A model generated the notes under the pieces. The model was not told the DNA's origin. It ran no database searches and saw only the letters and a list, made by a program, of their open reading frames with translations. A stretch of 64,000 bases of DNA, taken from Callorhinus ursinus. Lineage: Eukaryota; Chordata; Mammalia; Carnivora; Otariidae. Positions within the stretch are counted from its first letter, which is position 1, and each line of letters opens with the position of its first letter. The position numbers were made by a program, and so were the translations under genes. Below are positions 32,455 through 45,115 of this stretch, in pieces. Location: the NCBI RefSeq assembly GCF_003265705.1, contig NW_020312936.1, positions 984,003 through 1,048,002 on the forward strand, written 5' to 3'.

Positions 32455-33225
32455 TTTAAAGCATGTATCTGATTGTGTCACCCTTTTGACTAAACCATTT
32501 GAATGAATTGCCATTGAACCAAAGACGAGGTTGACAAAGATGAGCTTAGTTACTTTCTAAAGCTCTGCCTAGTCTAGGCCTGCTGCTGACTTCTCTACCC
32601 TGATATCCTCTAGTCCTTCTTACCATAGGGATATTTTTCTTTTTAAAGATTTTATTTATTTATTTGAGAGAGAGAGAGAGAGAGTGAGCGAGGCTGAGCA
32701 CAAGCTGGGGGGAGAGGCGGGGGGGGGGAGAGGCAGAGGGAGAGGGAGAGGCAGACTCCCCACTGAGCAGGGAGCCTGACATGGGGCTCGATCCTAGAAC
32801 CCTGGGATCATGACTTGAGCCGAAGGCAGATGCTTAACCAACTGAGCCACCCAGGCGCCCCACCACAGGGCTTTTGTATCAATGTTACCTCTGCCTGGAA
32901 ATCCCTATCTTCCTTTTCTGAGTTACTTTACCCTTTCAAAGTAAAGTTGTCCTTGACTACTCATATAATGCCAGATTTCCTTTTTATTAATCTCTGAACA
33001 CTATGCATACCTCACTTACAGCAAATCTGAATTATAACTTTACATATGTGTGTAAATTGAGTAAAGTATGTCTCCCTCATTAGACTGTGAGTTTCAGGTG
33101 AGCAAAGACCATGTCTGTTTCTACTCACCAATGGTTCCATTTATGTATCATAAAGCACAGACCATTGTGACTATTCAACAGATTAATGTAAATGAGTGAA
33201 TGAACGAATGAATGAATGAATACAT
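32455..33225 (+). mobile_element. L2 3' region, split by a CanSINE
   Basis: L2 order: 'gattgtgtcacccttttgac', 'gaatgaattgccattgaacc', 'ctgcctagtctaggcctgct', then after the SINE 'cctctgcctggaaatcccta', 'tagactgtgagtttcaggtg', 'agcaaagaccatgtctgttt', and a (GAAT)n tail at 33195-33222. Decayed, non-coding. Confidence 0.75.
32631..32861 (-). mobile_element. CanSINE inside L2
   Basis: Head 'gagccacccaggcgcccc' at 32843-32860. (GA)n at 32667-32684 and a G run at 32720-32728. Flanks accataggg (32622-32630) and accacaggg (32862-32870) agree at 8 of 9 positions. Confidence 0.92.
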
Positions 33226-34154
33226 ACTAAACTTTTGGACATTCCAAAAACAGTACAGTATAATAAATATAATCTGGTTGAATTGAAGGTTAACACAATG
33301 TGTTTTAGAAAACATGGAACATTCATGTTCAAATGATGCCTTTTGACAACTGTCTCATTTGTATAGGGGGCATAACACAAAATGGGACCATTTTGAGTAT
33401 AAAATGAGTTAATTTTGTCATTGTGCTTTAACCAAATTTAGCTAACTAGTGAAGTGTTGTAAAATAACACTTAAGTAACTTATTGATTGATTCAATAAAT
33501 ATTGAACATATATACATATCAGACTCTGTGCTGTAGGTCCCCTCTACCACCTTGTGCTGGGGATTTTAAAGCAAAATTCTTCAGGACTATCTCCTGCCTT
33601 CACAAAGCTTTCCTGATCCTATACTAACTGTAATATCACCATAGCCATGGAAAGACTAAAAAAGAAGTCCACAAGAGCCACCATGAGATCATATAAAACT
33701 GTAACACTTTAGATTCGTATGAATTATGTAATATTGTCTTTTATGCCTTTATTTCAGTGAAGAAATTATGGTCATATTTTAACTTAGGGCATCCTGGGGC
33801 TCTTTAACTAAGTTGAGATCCACAAATGCTATTATGTCATCATGACCCCACAGTTTTATGTCTGAATTACTTACTAGAAATTTACTTTACATATTATGTG
33901 TTATGTTTTGTTTTTCCCCAGTTTCCCTTGACTGAATGACTACCCCTTGATTCAATGACCACTCACTAAATAAAGTGGGAACGTGTTGAGTAATGTGAAT
34001 CATTTCCAATAGGTTACTAAAAAATGGAGGGAACCAGATTGAAAGTACAAAAATAGCAAACTACACATCATTGGCAACAGTTCAGCATGGAGCCTGAGGT
34101 AGCGATCTGCTTATAAAATGGTCAGAGTAGTAGAAGAGAGAAAGTTTAAATGGT
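33226..34154. other. Unique DNA
   Basis: No recognised element and no supported gene. Confidence 0.45.
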
Positions 34155-34166
34155 AAGAAAGTAATA

Positions 34167-34682
34167 TGCTGAGCGAAATAAGTCAGTCAGAGAAAGATAT
34201 GTATCATATGACCTCACTGATATAAGGAATTCTTAATCTCAGGAAACAAACTGAGGGTTGCTGGAGTGGTGGGGGGTGGGAGGGATTGGGGTGGCTGGGT
34301 GATAGACATTGGGGCGGGTATGTGCTATGGTGAGTGCTGTGAATTGTGGAAGACTGCTGAATCACAGATCTGTACTTTTGAAACAAGTAATACATTATAT
34401 GTTAAAAAAAAAAAAGAAGAAGATAGTAGGAAGGGAGAAATGAAGTGGGGGGAATTCAGAGGGGGAGACGAACTATGAGAGATTATGGATGCTGAGAAAC
34501 AAACTGAGCGTTCTAGAGGGGAGGGGGTTGGGGGGATGGGTTAGCCTGGTGATGGGTATTAAAGAGGGCACGTTCTGCATGGAGCACTGGGTGTTATATG
34601 CAAACAATGAATCATGGAACACTACATCAAAAACTAATGATGTAATGTACGGTGATTAACATAACATAATAAAATTAAAAAA
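34167..34682 (+). mobile_element. 5'-truncated carnivore L1, 3' end only
   Basis: Same family and nearly the same truncation point as the copy at 11801: 'tgctgagcgaaataagtcag' to 'gtacggtgattaacataaca' plus an A tail. TSD aagaaagtaata (34155-34166) against aagaaagttata (34683-34694), one mismatch. G-rich tracts at 34271-34290 and 34518-34540. Confidence 0.94.
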
Positions 34683-34694
34683 AAGAAAGTTATA

Positions 34695-34934
34695 GAATTT
34701 GCAGACCATTTTACAAGTAGAACTTTAGCACTCTAGAAAGGGGACTGTTTATAGGATTGATTTTTTATTTTATTTTTTGAACCATAAAGTAATTTTGCAC
34801 ATGAATCCTAAGCTATACTTTTGGGATACTATGGTATTACTATGTAAATATTCAGGCAAAGTACAAGGTAATATCTGAAAACAACATTTACAATGAGACC
34901 AAGAAAGAGAAATATTAGCTACTCAATTAATTGT
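34695..34934. other. Unique DNA
   Basis: Nothing recognised. Confidence 0.4.
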
Positions 34935-35075
34935 ACCAAACATTTAGTGTGTGCCAATTATCCCAACAGCCACTAGACATGCATATTATTTCCCCCGATT
35001 TTATGGATGGTAAAATTAAGGCTTAAAGATGATAAGTAATTTGCACAAATAACATGACTAATTATAAAATTACTT
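34935..35075 (-). repeat. MIR
   Basis: Antisense MIR: 'catttagtgtgtgccaatta', 'ccccgattttatggatggta', 'aaattaaggcttaaagatga', 'taagtaatttgcacaaataa'. Confidence 0.65.
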
Positions 35076-36639
35076 ATTTCGTACCAGTTTGTCTGAACTA
35101 GAATATCACCTCCATGAGAGTGGAAACACTTCCAAGTTCGTATTTCTGAAAAATCCTCAGAACCTAAAACACATCAAAACCAAAATAGGTATTTAATACT
35201 ATTTTCTGGAATCAATGAGCTTTTTATATATTATAAATAGTTGTGACAAATTATGATCATAAAATAATATAAAATTAAAATAAAAGGGTTGCAGAGCTTT
35301 ACAAACTCAGTAGTTTTATTTTGATCAATTTTACTCTTTTAAAACTGTGAGCTCAATAACCTTTTTTTAATAGTGTAATTATATCTCAAATTTGTATACA
35401 TTGTTTGAATTTAATAATTAAAAAATTACTCTATCAAAAACTTTTTTTCTGATTTTATAATTCACAACTATGTTAGCTGAACTCGAAAACAGGTTCATCA
35501 TCATATTGCTCCTGGTACTTTCATTTTCTTCCATCTATGGGCCTCATTATATTTGTGCTATATCACATTAAGTTATAATGGAGAAAATGGACTAACTTCA
35601 CTGTGTCTTCAGCAGTGTTTAAACCTTTTAATGTGGGGTTAGTTACTTCCTACCTCCTAGAAAGGTCTTTTCAGCATCAAAAGGTATAGTAATCTGTTCC
35701 GCAGTAGGTTGTGTGGTCAGCCCAATTTCTCATCTCTAGACATAGATCCATTGCAAATTTTTAAGGATTAACAACAGGTCAGTAACAGAAGGGCATTAAT
35801 CTGGACCAGGAAAGTAGTCCAGAGGAGATACAATTAGGACCAAGTCAACATAAAGGCCCTGTGGTAGCTCGAGGGAATTCCTGAGCACTTGGGTTTATCT
35901 ACTTAAAATAGGTCGTAATAGTCACTATAAAACAACATGAATTCACTCAGTGAAAGTCACTTCACACTAATTCTGCTAAATTGTTTTTTTCACAGTCTTT
36001 TCCGAATCAGTTTCTTTAAGGGTATCACTAGATACTATTAAATAAATCAGCCTGTTAGTCATGGAAACAAAGATGGCATGAGAGCTGGATATAAGTTATG
36101 GTTGACAGAGCTTGACTGATAACTCTAAGGGATGGAGAGCATTCAGTCTGTCAATGCAGGGGGCAGGGAAGGACTTCTTCAAAAGGTTGTAGGGGTTTAT
36201 TGTTTAGTTGTCCATTTTAATCCTGTGAATGGCTGGTTTTATTTGAATTCTTTCATGTGTCAGGCACTGTACGAGACAGAGTGAATGCAGGGGCTCAGAA
36301 TAAGGGAAGGAATAGATCTACTCAATCAGTGGTATTTTTACAGTGTGCATCCAGATCTTTACAAATTCCTTGGTGGTCTTAGCTCTCATGGTGGTCAAAA
36401 GTAAGGCCCAGGAGCAGGGCCCCCAATCCAACACTGTACTCCTTTCCAGGGATTTAATTTTTATTTATTTCCTATACTGACTGGCATAAAATTGCAGTTG
36501 AAGTTTAAATTCAGTGGACTCAAAAATGTTAGAAAACCACTATAAGAATCATGAGATAAGAATCAAGAATCAATGAGACTTGTAAAATGTGAACAGGGTG
36601 AAAGAATGTAACTCAGAATGTGGCAACTTTGATTTAGTA
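35076..36639. other. Unique DNA
   Basis: About 1.5 kb without a clear element. A short MIR/L2-like word ('catgtgtcaggcactgtacg') occurs at 36256-36275. No supported gene. Confidence 0.45.
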
Positions 36640-36790
36640 GGCCATGTCCTCACAGATGTTTATTAAGGTAGATATTTTCAGGTTTTCAGATGAGGGAAGG
36701 CAGGATCAGAGGCAGTTCATGACTTGTCCAAGGGCAAGGCTGTGTTGTGACAGAGGCGGTCCCAGTCCTCTTCAGATCCATCAGAGACAT
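36640..36790 (-). repeat. MIR
   Basis: Antisense MIR: 'cagatgagggaaggcaggat', 'gttcatgacttgtccaaggg', 'gtgacagaggcggtcccagt'. Confidence 0.6.
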
Positions 36791-36954
36791 TTGGGAAATA
36801 TTAAACAATCTTTCCAGCCAGTGATCTGAGAGGACTACTGCAGCCCCTCCTTCACAGGAGGAGTGTGAAGAATGACAGAGCCTAAAACAAATGTGGTCTC
36901 TTCAGTTGTTGGCAGAACACTTGCAACCTTTGTCTGAGATGATACTTAGTAGCA

Positions 36955-37112
36955 GGAGATGTGAATCAAAGGAAAAGATCTGAATCTTGATCTTATTGTT
37001 TATTAATTGAAATAATGTAGAAAAATTACTTCCCTCCTTTAGGCCTCCATTTCCTCATCTATAATGTATAGATAATAACTACCTTATAGGACTATTGTTT
37101 GGGCTAAAAGTC
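36955..37112 (+). repeat. MIR
   Basis: Sense MIR: 'ttaggcctccatttcctcat', 'ctataatgtatagataataa', 'ctaccttataggactattgt'. It lies about 160 bases from an antisense MIR. Confidence 0.65.
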
Positions 37113-40035
37113 AGTAGTCTAGAAGAGCAACCAAAAAAAAAAAAATGCCAGTTTCAGGGTAGTCTCCTTCAATTTTCACTACTACGATAAATATAAATCC
37201 CAATGTGGAAGCTCAAAAATGTATTTCATCATCCGCAGATGTGCTCAAAATGTTCTTTGACTCTCCATTTTTAACACTGTTAAATTGAGAGCAATGTAGG
37301 TGTCCAACAATGCAGAAATATTTATGTATGTCATTATTTATACTGCTTATTTTCGGTATATGTCCTATTCCTAAAATAGATATTTTCTGTGTCAAAAGAA
37401 AGATTTCAAAACTCATAGTTTTATGTCTATAATATAAAAACATATAGGTAAAAATTAATCTTAAAAATTGACCTATGACTTACAGAGTCCAGGGATATCA
37501 TTCTGAGGAGGCTCAGATTTAAAAATGTATATCCAGGTAAGGACTCACTGGCCAAAGTTAAGTACAGGACCAAGGCCGGAATCTGTGTGGGAAGGGACCA
37601 TACACAACTGTAGGTACTTGGAAGAAACAGAGAGGGAACTTATTGTTACCATATTTGCAAACAATCTACCACTCAGAAAGGTTAACAATAATAACACATA
37701 CTTTATAGATTGTTGGAGATTAAGCAAAATAAAGCACAAAAAGATGCTGAGAACAGGACATGACTTGAGGTTAACATTTATTAAGCCCTTATATTTGAGC
37801 TCATGTTGATAATGAAACACTTAAGATATTTAAGCTAGAAATAAGAAGACTATAGGAACTGCCTCCATATGTTTAAATTATCTATCTAAAATGTCCTAAC
37901 CCTCCAAATTTCTGGTTTTGGCACCTAGAAGCATTGAAAGGGAAAAAGCAAATTTTAAATCACTATTGTAAATACATAAAATACTGGAACTGCTATCAAG
38001 ACAGCCACATAAATGTTTGCTTTAACATGAATTATTTTATTTTTAATACTGTGGTCAAGAGCCTATGCTGGAGACAGAATATGCATAAATGGCTATAGAA
38101 CTTATCTTCCCTCTTTGGATGAAAATATAATGCAAATTAGAAGGTGATTTTGCAGAAAACCACACTCATTTAGGAGGATGAGGAGAGAATTCATGAAAGG
38201 AGGAACATTTAGGACAAGCTGAACCTGGCACTTGCAAATTTCTGTCTCTTCCATCTTTATATACCCATGCCTTTTCACATGAGCAGATGTTTGGAAGCAC
38301 GAGGTGGGAGGTAGAATAAGGACTAAGTCTTTGGTATTACTGTCCAAGTGAGTTGGGAAAACAAGGAGAATTTCCTATGGAAATGGTAGGAAACAGGATT
38401 CTTGTGTAGACACCAATGTGCCTTTTATTTTAAAATTGGAGAAAGAGCAATGAAAGGGAGACTTTTGCTGGGCACTAAACTATTTATGAATAAAGCCAAT
38501 ACCTTTCAATTTTCCCATCTAGAAACTTGAGAGATGTGGTCAAAAGCCAATATGCAGTGCTCCTTTCTGAACGTGAAGCATCAAATTAAATGCAAGCCTC
38601 TGGCCTGCAATAATAGAATATTAACATCTGATTCAGACCTACAAAGACTGATCCCTTGGCCAACCTCACTGTGTACTGCAGCTAACGTGCTATGGGCACA
38701 CAAATTATATTCTGAAGTTTTGGGTTTTGGGGTTCAGTCTTCTTTCTCCTGTCACTTCTACAAACATATCCTCCCTTAACTTCTATTTACTGAAGATGAG
38801 CTGGAAATGTTTCTTATGTTTTTGAAAAAAAATAATAAATCAATAACCTCTTTCAATGTTACCTGAATGAATTTTCCTTCGTACCACAAAATGACTAATC
38901 ACAAAGAACTCATTTGTAATCTGCTAAATAATGAATCCTTTTCATTATGCCCTTGCTCAGAAATGTTTTTAAAAACAAAATGGCACATGGTTTCTGTATT
39001 AGGACAATTAATGTTGGAGTTGATAATAAAGCCCTTGGTTGAGGATGGGGGTTGATGTCCAGTTACTAAATAAAATCATAAGTCAGAATTCTCTATTAAT
39101 TACTATATGAGGAATAATATTAGCAGTATTATTTAGAATTCATAGGTCTTGCTATGCATTATACAATACCTGAAAAATATTTCCCTATGCAAAGCTCCAT
39201 TAAAATTAATGATGCAAGGCAGCAGCCTCATAAAATTATGCACTCATATTCTCATAAAGAGCAATGGCAATTGTGATCATGTTTACCAGGCAGCTCTGCG
39301 GTGTAACTTAAGATACTGTATCTGTGGAGGATTTGCTCAGTGGAGGTCTCTATAGTAAATCTGATACTAAAACTCTCCTTCTGTCCATTAATTTTGCTCC
39401 TGATAACAATAAGTCCCCTCCCTCTAACAAGATATACATATGGTCTTATAGCAATCTATAAATTCATTAAGTAATTACTTGAAATAATATTTCAAACTGT
39501 TAACGAGTATTAGACCCTTAGTTAAGGAATTATCACAGTTATGGGTAACAACCATGGGTAAGACACCTAAAGCTATACCTCAGCATGAGATATTTTACCT
39601 CTCTCCTGTATAAAAAATATGAAACAGTATTTGAATGTTTCTTGTCACTAGTACTATACAAATTCAACTCTAGACTCCCACCAATTATGGAATTTGTGAT
39701 CTTGAAAGTTGGGAGGATTAATTACTTGTTGTTCATACAATTAGCTTTGAGTTCCTAATTCAGGGCTTAGTGATTTGTAAATATTGGATGGGAAGTGGTC
39801 CCCTGAAAAGACCTTTAAGGCCACCCCCACCCCCAGGATAAAGTCCAAGTATCAGGGAGGAAGACGAGTTAATGAAATCATCTCTCCTGGTTGTGTTACT
39901 TAAAAAAGAAAAGGAAAACAATACAGCAACAACCAAAAGAGAGCCTTCCATACCTAAAAAGAAACTGTGTAGTTTAATTATTTCACCCATTCCCATCAGG
40001 ATCTCATGACTGGTTTTGATTAGAACAATTCAAAT
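37113..40035. other. Long unique stretch
   Basis: About 2.9 kb with no recognised repeat beyond short A runs (37134-37145) and no supported coding region. Frames of 60-94 codons overlap on both strands and carry no domain. C-rich run at 39820-39836. Confidence 0.45.
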
Positions 40036-40165
40036 CAGGACAGCACAATTTTATTTACAACCTGGTGTGTGCCAGACCATGTATTAGACAATGGGGATGC
40101 CAAGAAGAAGTATTTTTTTGTTGTTGTTATCAAATAGCTCACATTCTCACAGTGAACCAGGCACA
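40036..40165 (-). repeat. Possible L2/MIR fragment
   Basis: 'acctggtgtgtgccagacca' followed by 'gacaatggggatgccaagaa' resembles the antisense end shared by L2 and related repeats ('tatgtgccaggcactgt...ctggggatacaaag'). Confidence 0.45.
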
Positions 40166-40444
40166 GAGCAGTGTTCTCAAAAGCCTGTTCCTCTATATTT
40201 TTCTAGAAACCACGTCTTGTATTTGGTGTCATCTGTAATAACTGTAACTCAAGAGGATTTCCAGATATTCTGCTTGTTCTTTATGAACTTTTGAGTAAGT
40301 CTGGATGGTAGCTAAGAAAAACACTCAGATAAACAACTACTAATCAATTTATGAGTATGCCAAAATAAAGTTCTCTATCTTTCTGCTCTACATTTAGTTT
40401 ATAACTAGAAATATATGATATTGATCATTTTGTTTTACTTATTA

Positions 40445-40625
40445 ATATTTTGTCCCTCCACCATAAAATGGAAATAACTGCTAACTCATAGTGTTGTTTA
40501 TTTAAGTTGTTATTATCACCTACTGTGTGGTCAAGCACCATGATAGTCTCTAGAATGCATTGGTAATACAAAACTGGTATTTCCCTAGCTTTGTGAAGTA
40601 CATGCTCTGAAGATTATGCATATGT
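40445..40625. repeat. Short MIR/L2-like pieces
   Basis: 'caccataaaatggaaataac' and 'tgctaactcatagtgttgtt' read as sense MIR. 'cacctactgtgtggtcaagc' and 'accatgatagtctctagaat' read as antisense L2/MIR. Weak. Confidence 0.4.
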
Positions 40626-40843
40626 AAGAGCCTCGCTCCTACATTTTGCTCCCTAACACAAACTTCTAGGAAGAAGAGAGTGAGATGGATTATTCTCACA
40701 GGAGACCTGAAATTTTCCACCTTAAGAATCTAGTCTTCTGATAGACACCACAAGAGCATCCATAGCCAATAGAATCTGAAAACACATTCTTCATCTCCAA
40801 AAATCCTTGCTGTCTAGGCTCAGTAATCCATAATTTTAAAGTG

Positions 40844-40898
40844 GCAAAAACTAATGATGTACCATATGTTGGCTAACTGAACATAATAAAAAAAAAAA
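40844..40898 (+). mobile_element. Very short L1 3' end (about 55 bp)
   Basis: Only the last bases of the carnivore L1 3' UTR are present: 'aaaaactaatgatgta', a diverged middle, 'acataataaa' and an A run. Flanked by taaagtg at 40837-40843 and 40899-40905. Extreme 5' truncation. Confidence 0.7.
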
Positions 40899-40949
40899 TA
40901 AAGTGACCTAAGAAATTCAAATGATCAATGGAGATTTGATATTTTATTT

Positions 40950-41215
40950 TAAAAAATCTCAAAGGAATTATGCTGAGTGAAAAAAGTCAATCTCATGAAG
41001 TTATGTTAGTAGGATTCCATTTGTACAACATTGAAATAACAAATTTTATAGATGGAGGAAAAAGTTAGTGTTGTCAAGTGTTAGGGATAGGGAAGGGGTG
41101 GGTGTGGCTACAAAGGCGTAGTACAAAGGAGTCTGGTGGTGGTAAAATAGGTTTGTATCTGGACTGTGTTGAATCATGAATCCACATAATCAACAGGAGC
41201 AGTAAAATTGCACAG

Positions 41216-41263
<48 letters not shown>

Positions 41264-41444
41264 AGAGGCAAGTAAAACTGGTAAAAGCTGAATAAGCTCC
41301 CTGGACTGTACTAATATTAATTTTCTGGTTTTGATATCATACTCCAGTATTAAAAGGTGTTTCCACTGGGTTTAGTGTACTGAGACCTCTTGTACATTTT
41401 CTCAAAAGTTCCCATGAATCATAATTATTCCTTCTAAAGCAAAA
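40950..41444 (+). mobile_element. L1ME-like 3' UTR with (CA)n
   Basis: Landmarks: 'attatgctgagtgaaaaaag', 'aggattccatttgtacaaca', 'ggaaggggtgggtgtggc', the CA repeat, 'gtaaaagctgaataagctcc', 'ttttctggttttgatatcat' and 'ttcccatgaatcataattat'. This order is typical of old L1 3' UTRs that carry an internal CA repeat. Confidence 0.75.
41219..41264. repeat. (AC)n microsatellite
   Basis: About 19-20 pure AC units, then ATACAC. It lies inside the L1 3' UTR where the family normally has a CA run. Likely length-polymorphic. Confidence 0.92.
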
Positions 41445-41456
41445 CATTAAAATAAA

Positions 41457-41655
41457 GGGGCACCTGGGTGGCTCAGTCGTTAAGCGTCTGCCTTCGGCTC
41501 AGGTCATGATCCCAGGGTCCTGGGATCGAGCCCCACATCGGGCTCCCTGCTCCGCGGGAAGCCTGCTTCTCCCTCTCCCACTCCCCCTGCTTGTGTTCCC
41601 TCTCTCGCTGTGTCTCTCTCTGTCAAATAAATAAATAAAATCTTTAAAAAAAAAC
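41457..41655 (+). mobile_element. CanSINE, cleanest copy in the window
   Basis: All parts are regular: 'ggggcacctgggtggctcag', 'cgttaagcgtctgccttcgg', 'gatcccagggtcctgggatc', 'cgggctccctgctccgcggg', then the tail 'caaataaataaataaaatct' and A9. TSD cattaaaataaa is perfect at 41445-41456 and 41656-41667. Probably the youngest SINE here. Confidence 0.96.
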
Positions 41656-41667
41656 CATTAAAATAAA

Positions 41668-42794
41668 AATACTCATTTCAGAAAGAACAACAGACAATAC
41701 AGCAAAAAATATTAAAAATAAAACCTCGTTATTGGTAATTCCTTTGCCTAGGCAACTAAGTAAAATGATGCCTACAATGTCCAGACTGGACATTAATTAA
41801 ACTATTATATGTATACCTACTCATGCTATAATTCTGAAATTCCCCAGTGCTGTTGACATCTCATAGAATTCATTTATTCAAGTCACAGTCTCCTAATAAC
41901 TATTCAACTCATACTAATGCTACAGATTAAAATTCTATGGAAAAAATATGCAATTTATGACTCAGTCTCAGACAGATGGTCTGAATGATTATTCCCAAAA
42001 GGTTCAACTTTGTGACAAGATCCATTGCTATAGCAAATATATATGGTGTTTCACATCTCACTCAGCTTGACGACGCAAAAACAAATATGGGAAAACCATC
42101 CAATATTGAATATATATCTCACGCTTGCCCCTATTAAAAATGGATCTCAACATTCAATGATGTGGGTCTCTTCCTGAATTTGGGATGATAAAGAGAGCTT
42201 AATTAATGGCACAAGTAGTGTGAAAATATTGCTGTGTGACGGGAAGCACATGGAGTTTTTAACTGTGCAACCAAAGAACTGGCAGGGATTTCTCGTGTCC
42301 ACTGCCAGTAGTTCTCTTCCTCTGTTCCTCCAGATTTTGCCAGCTGGAGAGCACAGGCTGCGCTGTCTCCCCGCTTTCCCCCAAGCAGAGAAACTGGCTT
42401 TGCTGTGAGACACCCATACAGATTCACATGGAAGAAACTTGCCTGGGTTTCAAGAAATCAGTAATACAGTGCGTTGAAAATTCTTAAAAGCAACATATAG
42501 AAATAAAGGAATAAGAATTTGTTATTGACTTATTTAAGCATATTTCCCCTGGTGGTTTGCTCATCAGGAAACAGATCCACTTGCCAGCCACACAGAAGAA
42601 TTTCATGGTAATGAGTTTTACTACTTAATGTTAATTTTTATCAATAATTTTTCCCATGGTATGTTAATCTTTCTTCAGTATTTGAAACATTTGCTTATCT
42701 TCTTCATTAAATGTTTTCTCTTCTGTACTTAGTGACAAAGACACTCCCTAGGAAACTTTTCTAATTTTATGTACCCTCTTACTCAATATCTCTA
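41668..42794. other. Unique DNA
   Basis: No repeat recognised. Near 42312-42331 there is a pyrimidine tract ending in CAG that would fit a splice acceptor, but no frame, donor or homology supports an exon. Confidence 0.4.
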
Positions 42795-45115
42795 CCCCCT
42801 CTCTCTTTTTAAAATTTTGTAATAGTTTTAAATTCAGAGAAGAATTGAGAAGATAGTAGAAAGAGTTCCCATATGCTTGACATTCAGTTTATCCTGTGAT
42901 TAATATCTTGTATTAGTGTGCTAATTTGTCACAATTAATAAATCATCATCAATACATTATCACTAAATAAAGTTCACGCTTTTTTTCAGTTTGTTTGTAC
43001 CTAATATCCTGGAGTTCTCTGACCATTAAATTGATTTTTTTTTAAATTTGCAAACATGAAGGATTGCTCTTTGTCCTGTAAAGTTGTATGGGTTCTGATA
43101 AAAAAGAGAAAACATTGTGTCATGTTTTCACCATTAAAGGGTCATAGAAATTTCCAAACCCTAGCAATGCCCTGTGCATCACAAATTCAACAGCCTTCCC
43201 AAATCCCCTGAAACCAGTGATTTGTTTACTAGCTCTAAAGTGCCACTTTTTCTTGAATATCACAAAAGTAGGATTTTACAGTAGGTAGCCTTTTCAGACT
43301 GGCTTCTTTCACAATGGCAAAATGTGATCAAGATTATCCATATTTTGGTGCAGCTTGATGGTTCCTTCCTTTTCATCCCTGAATATTGTTCCATTGTACG
43401 GATGCACCAAAGGTTGCTTAACCACTCACCTGTTGAAAGATACTGTATTGTTTCCAGTTTTTGGTGATTAGAGAAAAAGCAGTCATAAATATTCACATGA
43501 AGATTTTCGTGTAGACGTAACTTTCCAAATAAGATGATCAAAAACCAATGAGTGTTACTGCTGGATTGTATTGAAAACCATGTTTAGTTGTGCAGGAAAC
43601 TGTCACACTGTGTCCCACAGTTACTGTGCCACTTTGCATTTCTACCAGTAATGAATGAAGTTCCTGTTGTTCACATCCTCAGCAATTGTTACTGCCATTT
43701 TTAGAAATCTTTAGTCATCCAGTAGGTACATAGTGATATCCCATTGTTTCTTTAATTTGCATTTTGTCTAGAAAATATGATGCTGAGCTTCTTTTCATAT
43801 GCTACTTGCCACCTTTATATTTGCTTTGATGAGGTGATCTTCAGATTGTTCCAATACTTTAAATGGAATATTTGTTTTCTTATTGTGGAGTTTTAAGAGT
43901 TCATTGCATTCACTAGAGCCTTTAACATTTTAAACAGATAGTTTAAATTCTTTCTCTGATAACTCCAACTGTATTATATATGAGCCTGCTTCTGATGATT
44001 GCTTTGTCTCTTGAGATTTTATTTTTTCTTGCTTTTGGCCTGTCTCTGAGTATTTTTGTTGAAAACTGACATGTTGTATTGAGTAACTGGAACTGAGATA
44101 CAAAGACATTTTATATATTTATGTTCACCTGGCTAAGAGTTAGGTTTTGTAACTATAGGTACGAGCCTTCAAATCCCTCCAATAACTTGTTTTCCCGTTT
44201 CCTGTTTCTTCGGGGTTTCCCTATGTATTCCTCCTCAGACAAAGTCTATGCGTTGAAGCTCTTTCATCTGCAGTCCACTGTTGAAACACTGGATTCCTGT
44301 TGTTGTAGTACAACATGCTGGGGGGGGGAGCATTCTACATTTGACTAATTTTTGTCTTTTCATGGAGCTGTGTCTTGAGGTTGTGACCTTAACAAGTATT
44401 TTTACATTGGTATACCAGTTTTCTCCTGAGCCACATTCCTTTCCCTGGCTGCAACATCCCCGATCCGTTTTGTTGACTTTCTTATCCCTTTTGACTATGT
44501 TTTCTTTTCCCTCTCATTCCATACAAAAACAGTAGCAGTGGCTGAAGAAGGGAAAAGGCTCTTTCTCTAGAGTTTGGAAAAGACTGTGGCAAAGTTTTGT
44601 TTGTTTGTTTGATTTCTCCCTGGACAGTACGCCTTTGATATGGAGAAGGTTCTGGACATATTTCACAATAACTTCTCTTCCCATTCCCTCATCCTCCCCA
44701 ACATCAGAGAATCACCAGGGGATCTTTCTCAGATCTTCACTGTGAGAACCTGGTGGGATTCCTGGAGATAAAAGCTATTAAGATGTAGAAACCTCTAAGA
44801 GTGGTGCTAGCATTTTCTCACTCTCAAGAGAGTCCATAGTCATCCTACAGAAATTCATCAAAATTACCACTTAATTGTACCTAGAGTTTATGGTTCCAGT
44901 GGCTTCTGCCCAGGGTAGGCAGATCCCCACTGCTTCTCTGGATCTACCTGCCTTTCCAGGTTTTGGTTTGGCTATTTGCCCTGAAACCTCAGTTCTCTGA
45001 TGGGTGCCAGAAAGATGTTGATTTTCAGTCTACCCATCTTGTTCTAGCTATAAGGACGGGGATGATGACTTCTAAATTCTTTCCATGTTATAGCTGAGAC
45101 TGGAAACTCTTAACT
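42795..45115 (-). mobile_element. Long antisense ancient L1/HAL1 remnant
   Basis: Left part is a 3' region and ORF2-like end read backward: 'cagactggcttctttcacaa', 'tgaatattgttccattgtac', 'aagattttcgtgtagacgta', 'gtgttactgctggattgtat', 'gttcacatcctcagcaattg', 'ctttaatttgcattttgtct'. From about 43.98 kb the text ('ttgttgaaaactgacatgtt', 'cttttggcctgtctctgag') resembles the antisense of HAL1-type elements. The body is heavily diverged with no open frame above 93 codons. The right boundary is uncertain. Confidence 0.6.

Noticed and set aside
41219..41264. Array of short repeats as a possible CRISPR
   Set aside because: Plain dinucleotide microsatellite in a mammalian L1 UTR; no spacers.
42312..42480. 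Exon-like signal: pyrimidine tract plus CAG
   Set aside because: Single acceptor-like site without donor, kept frame or homology.
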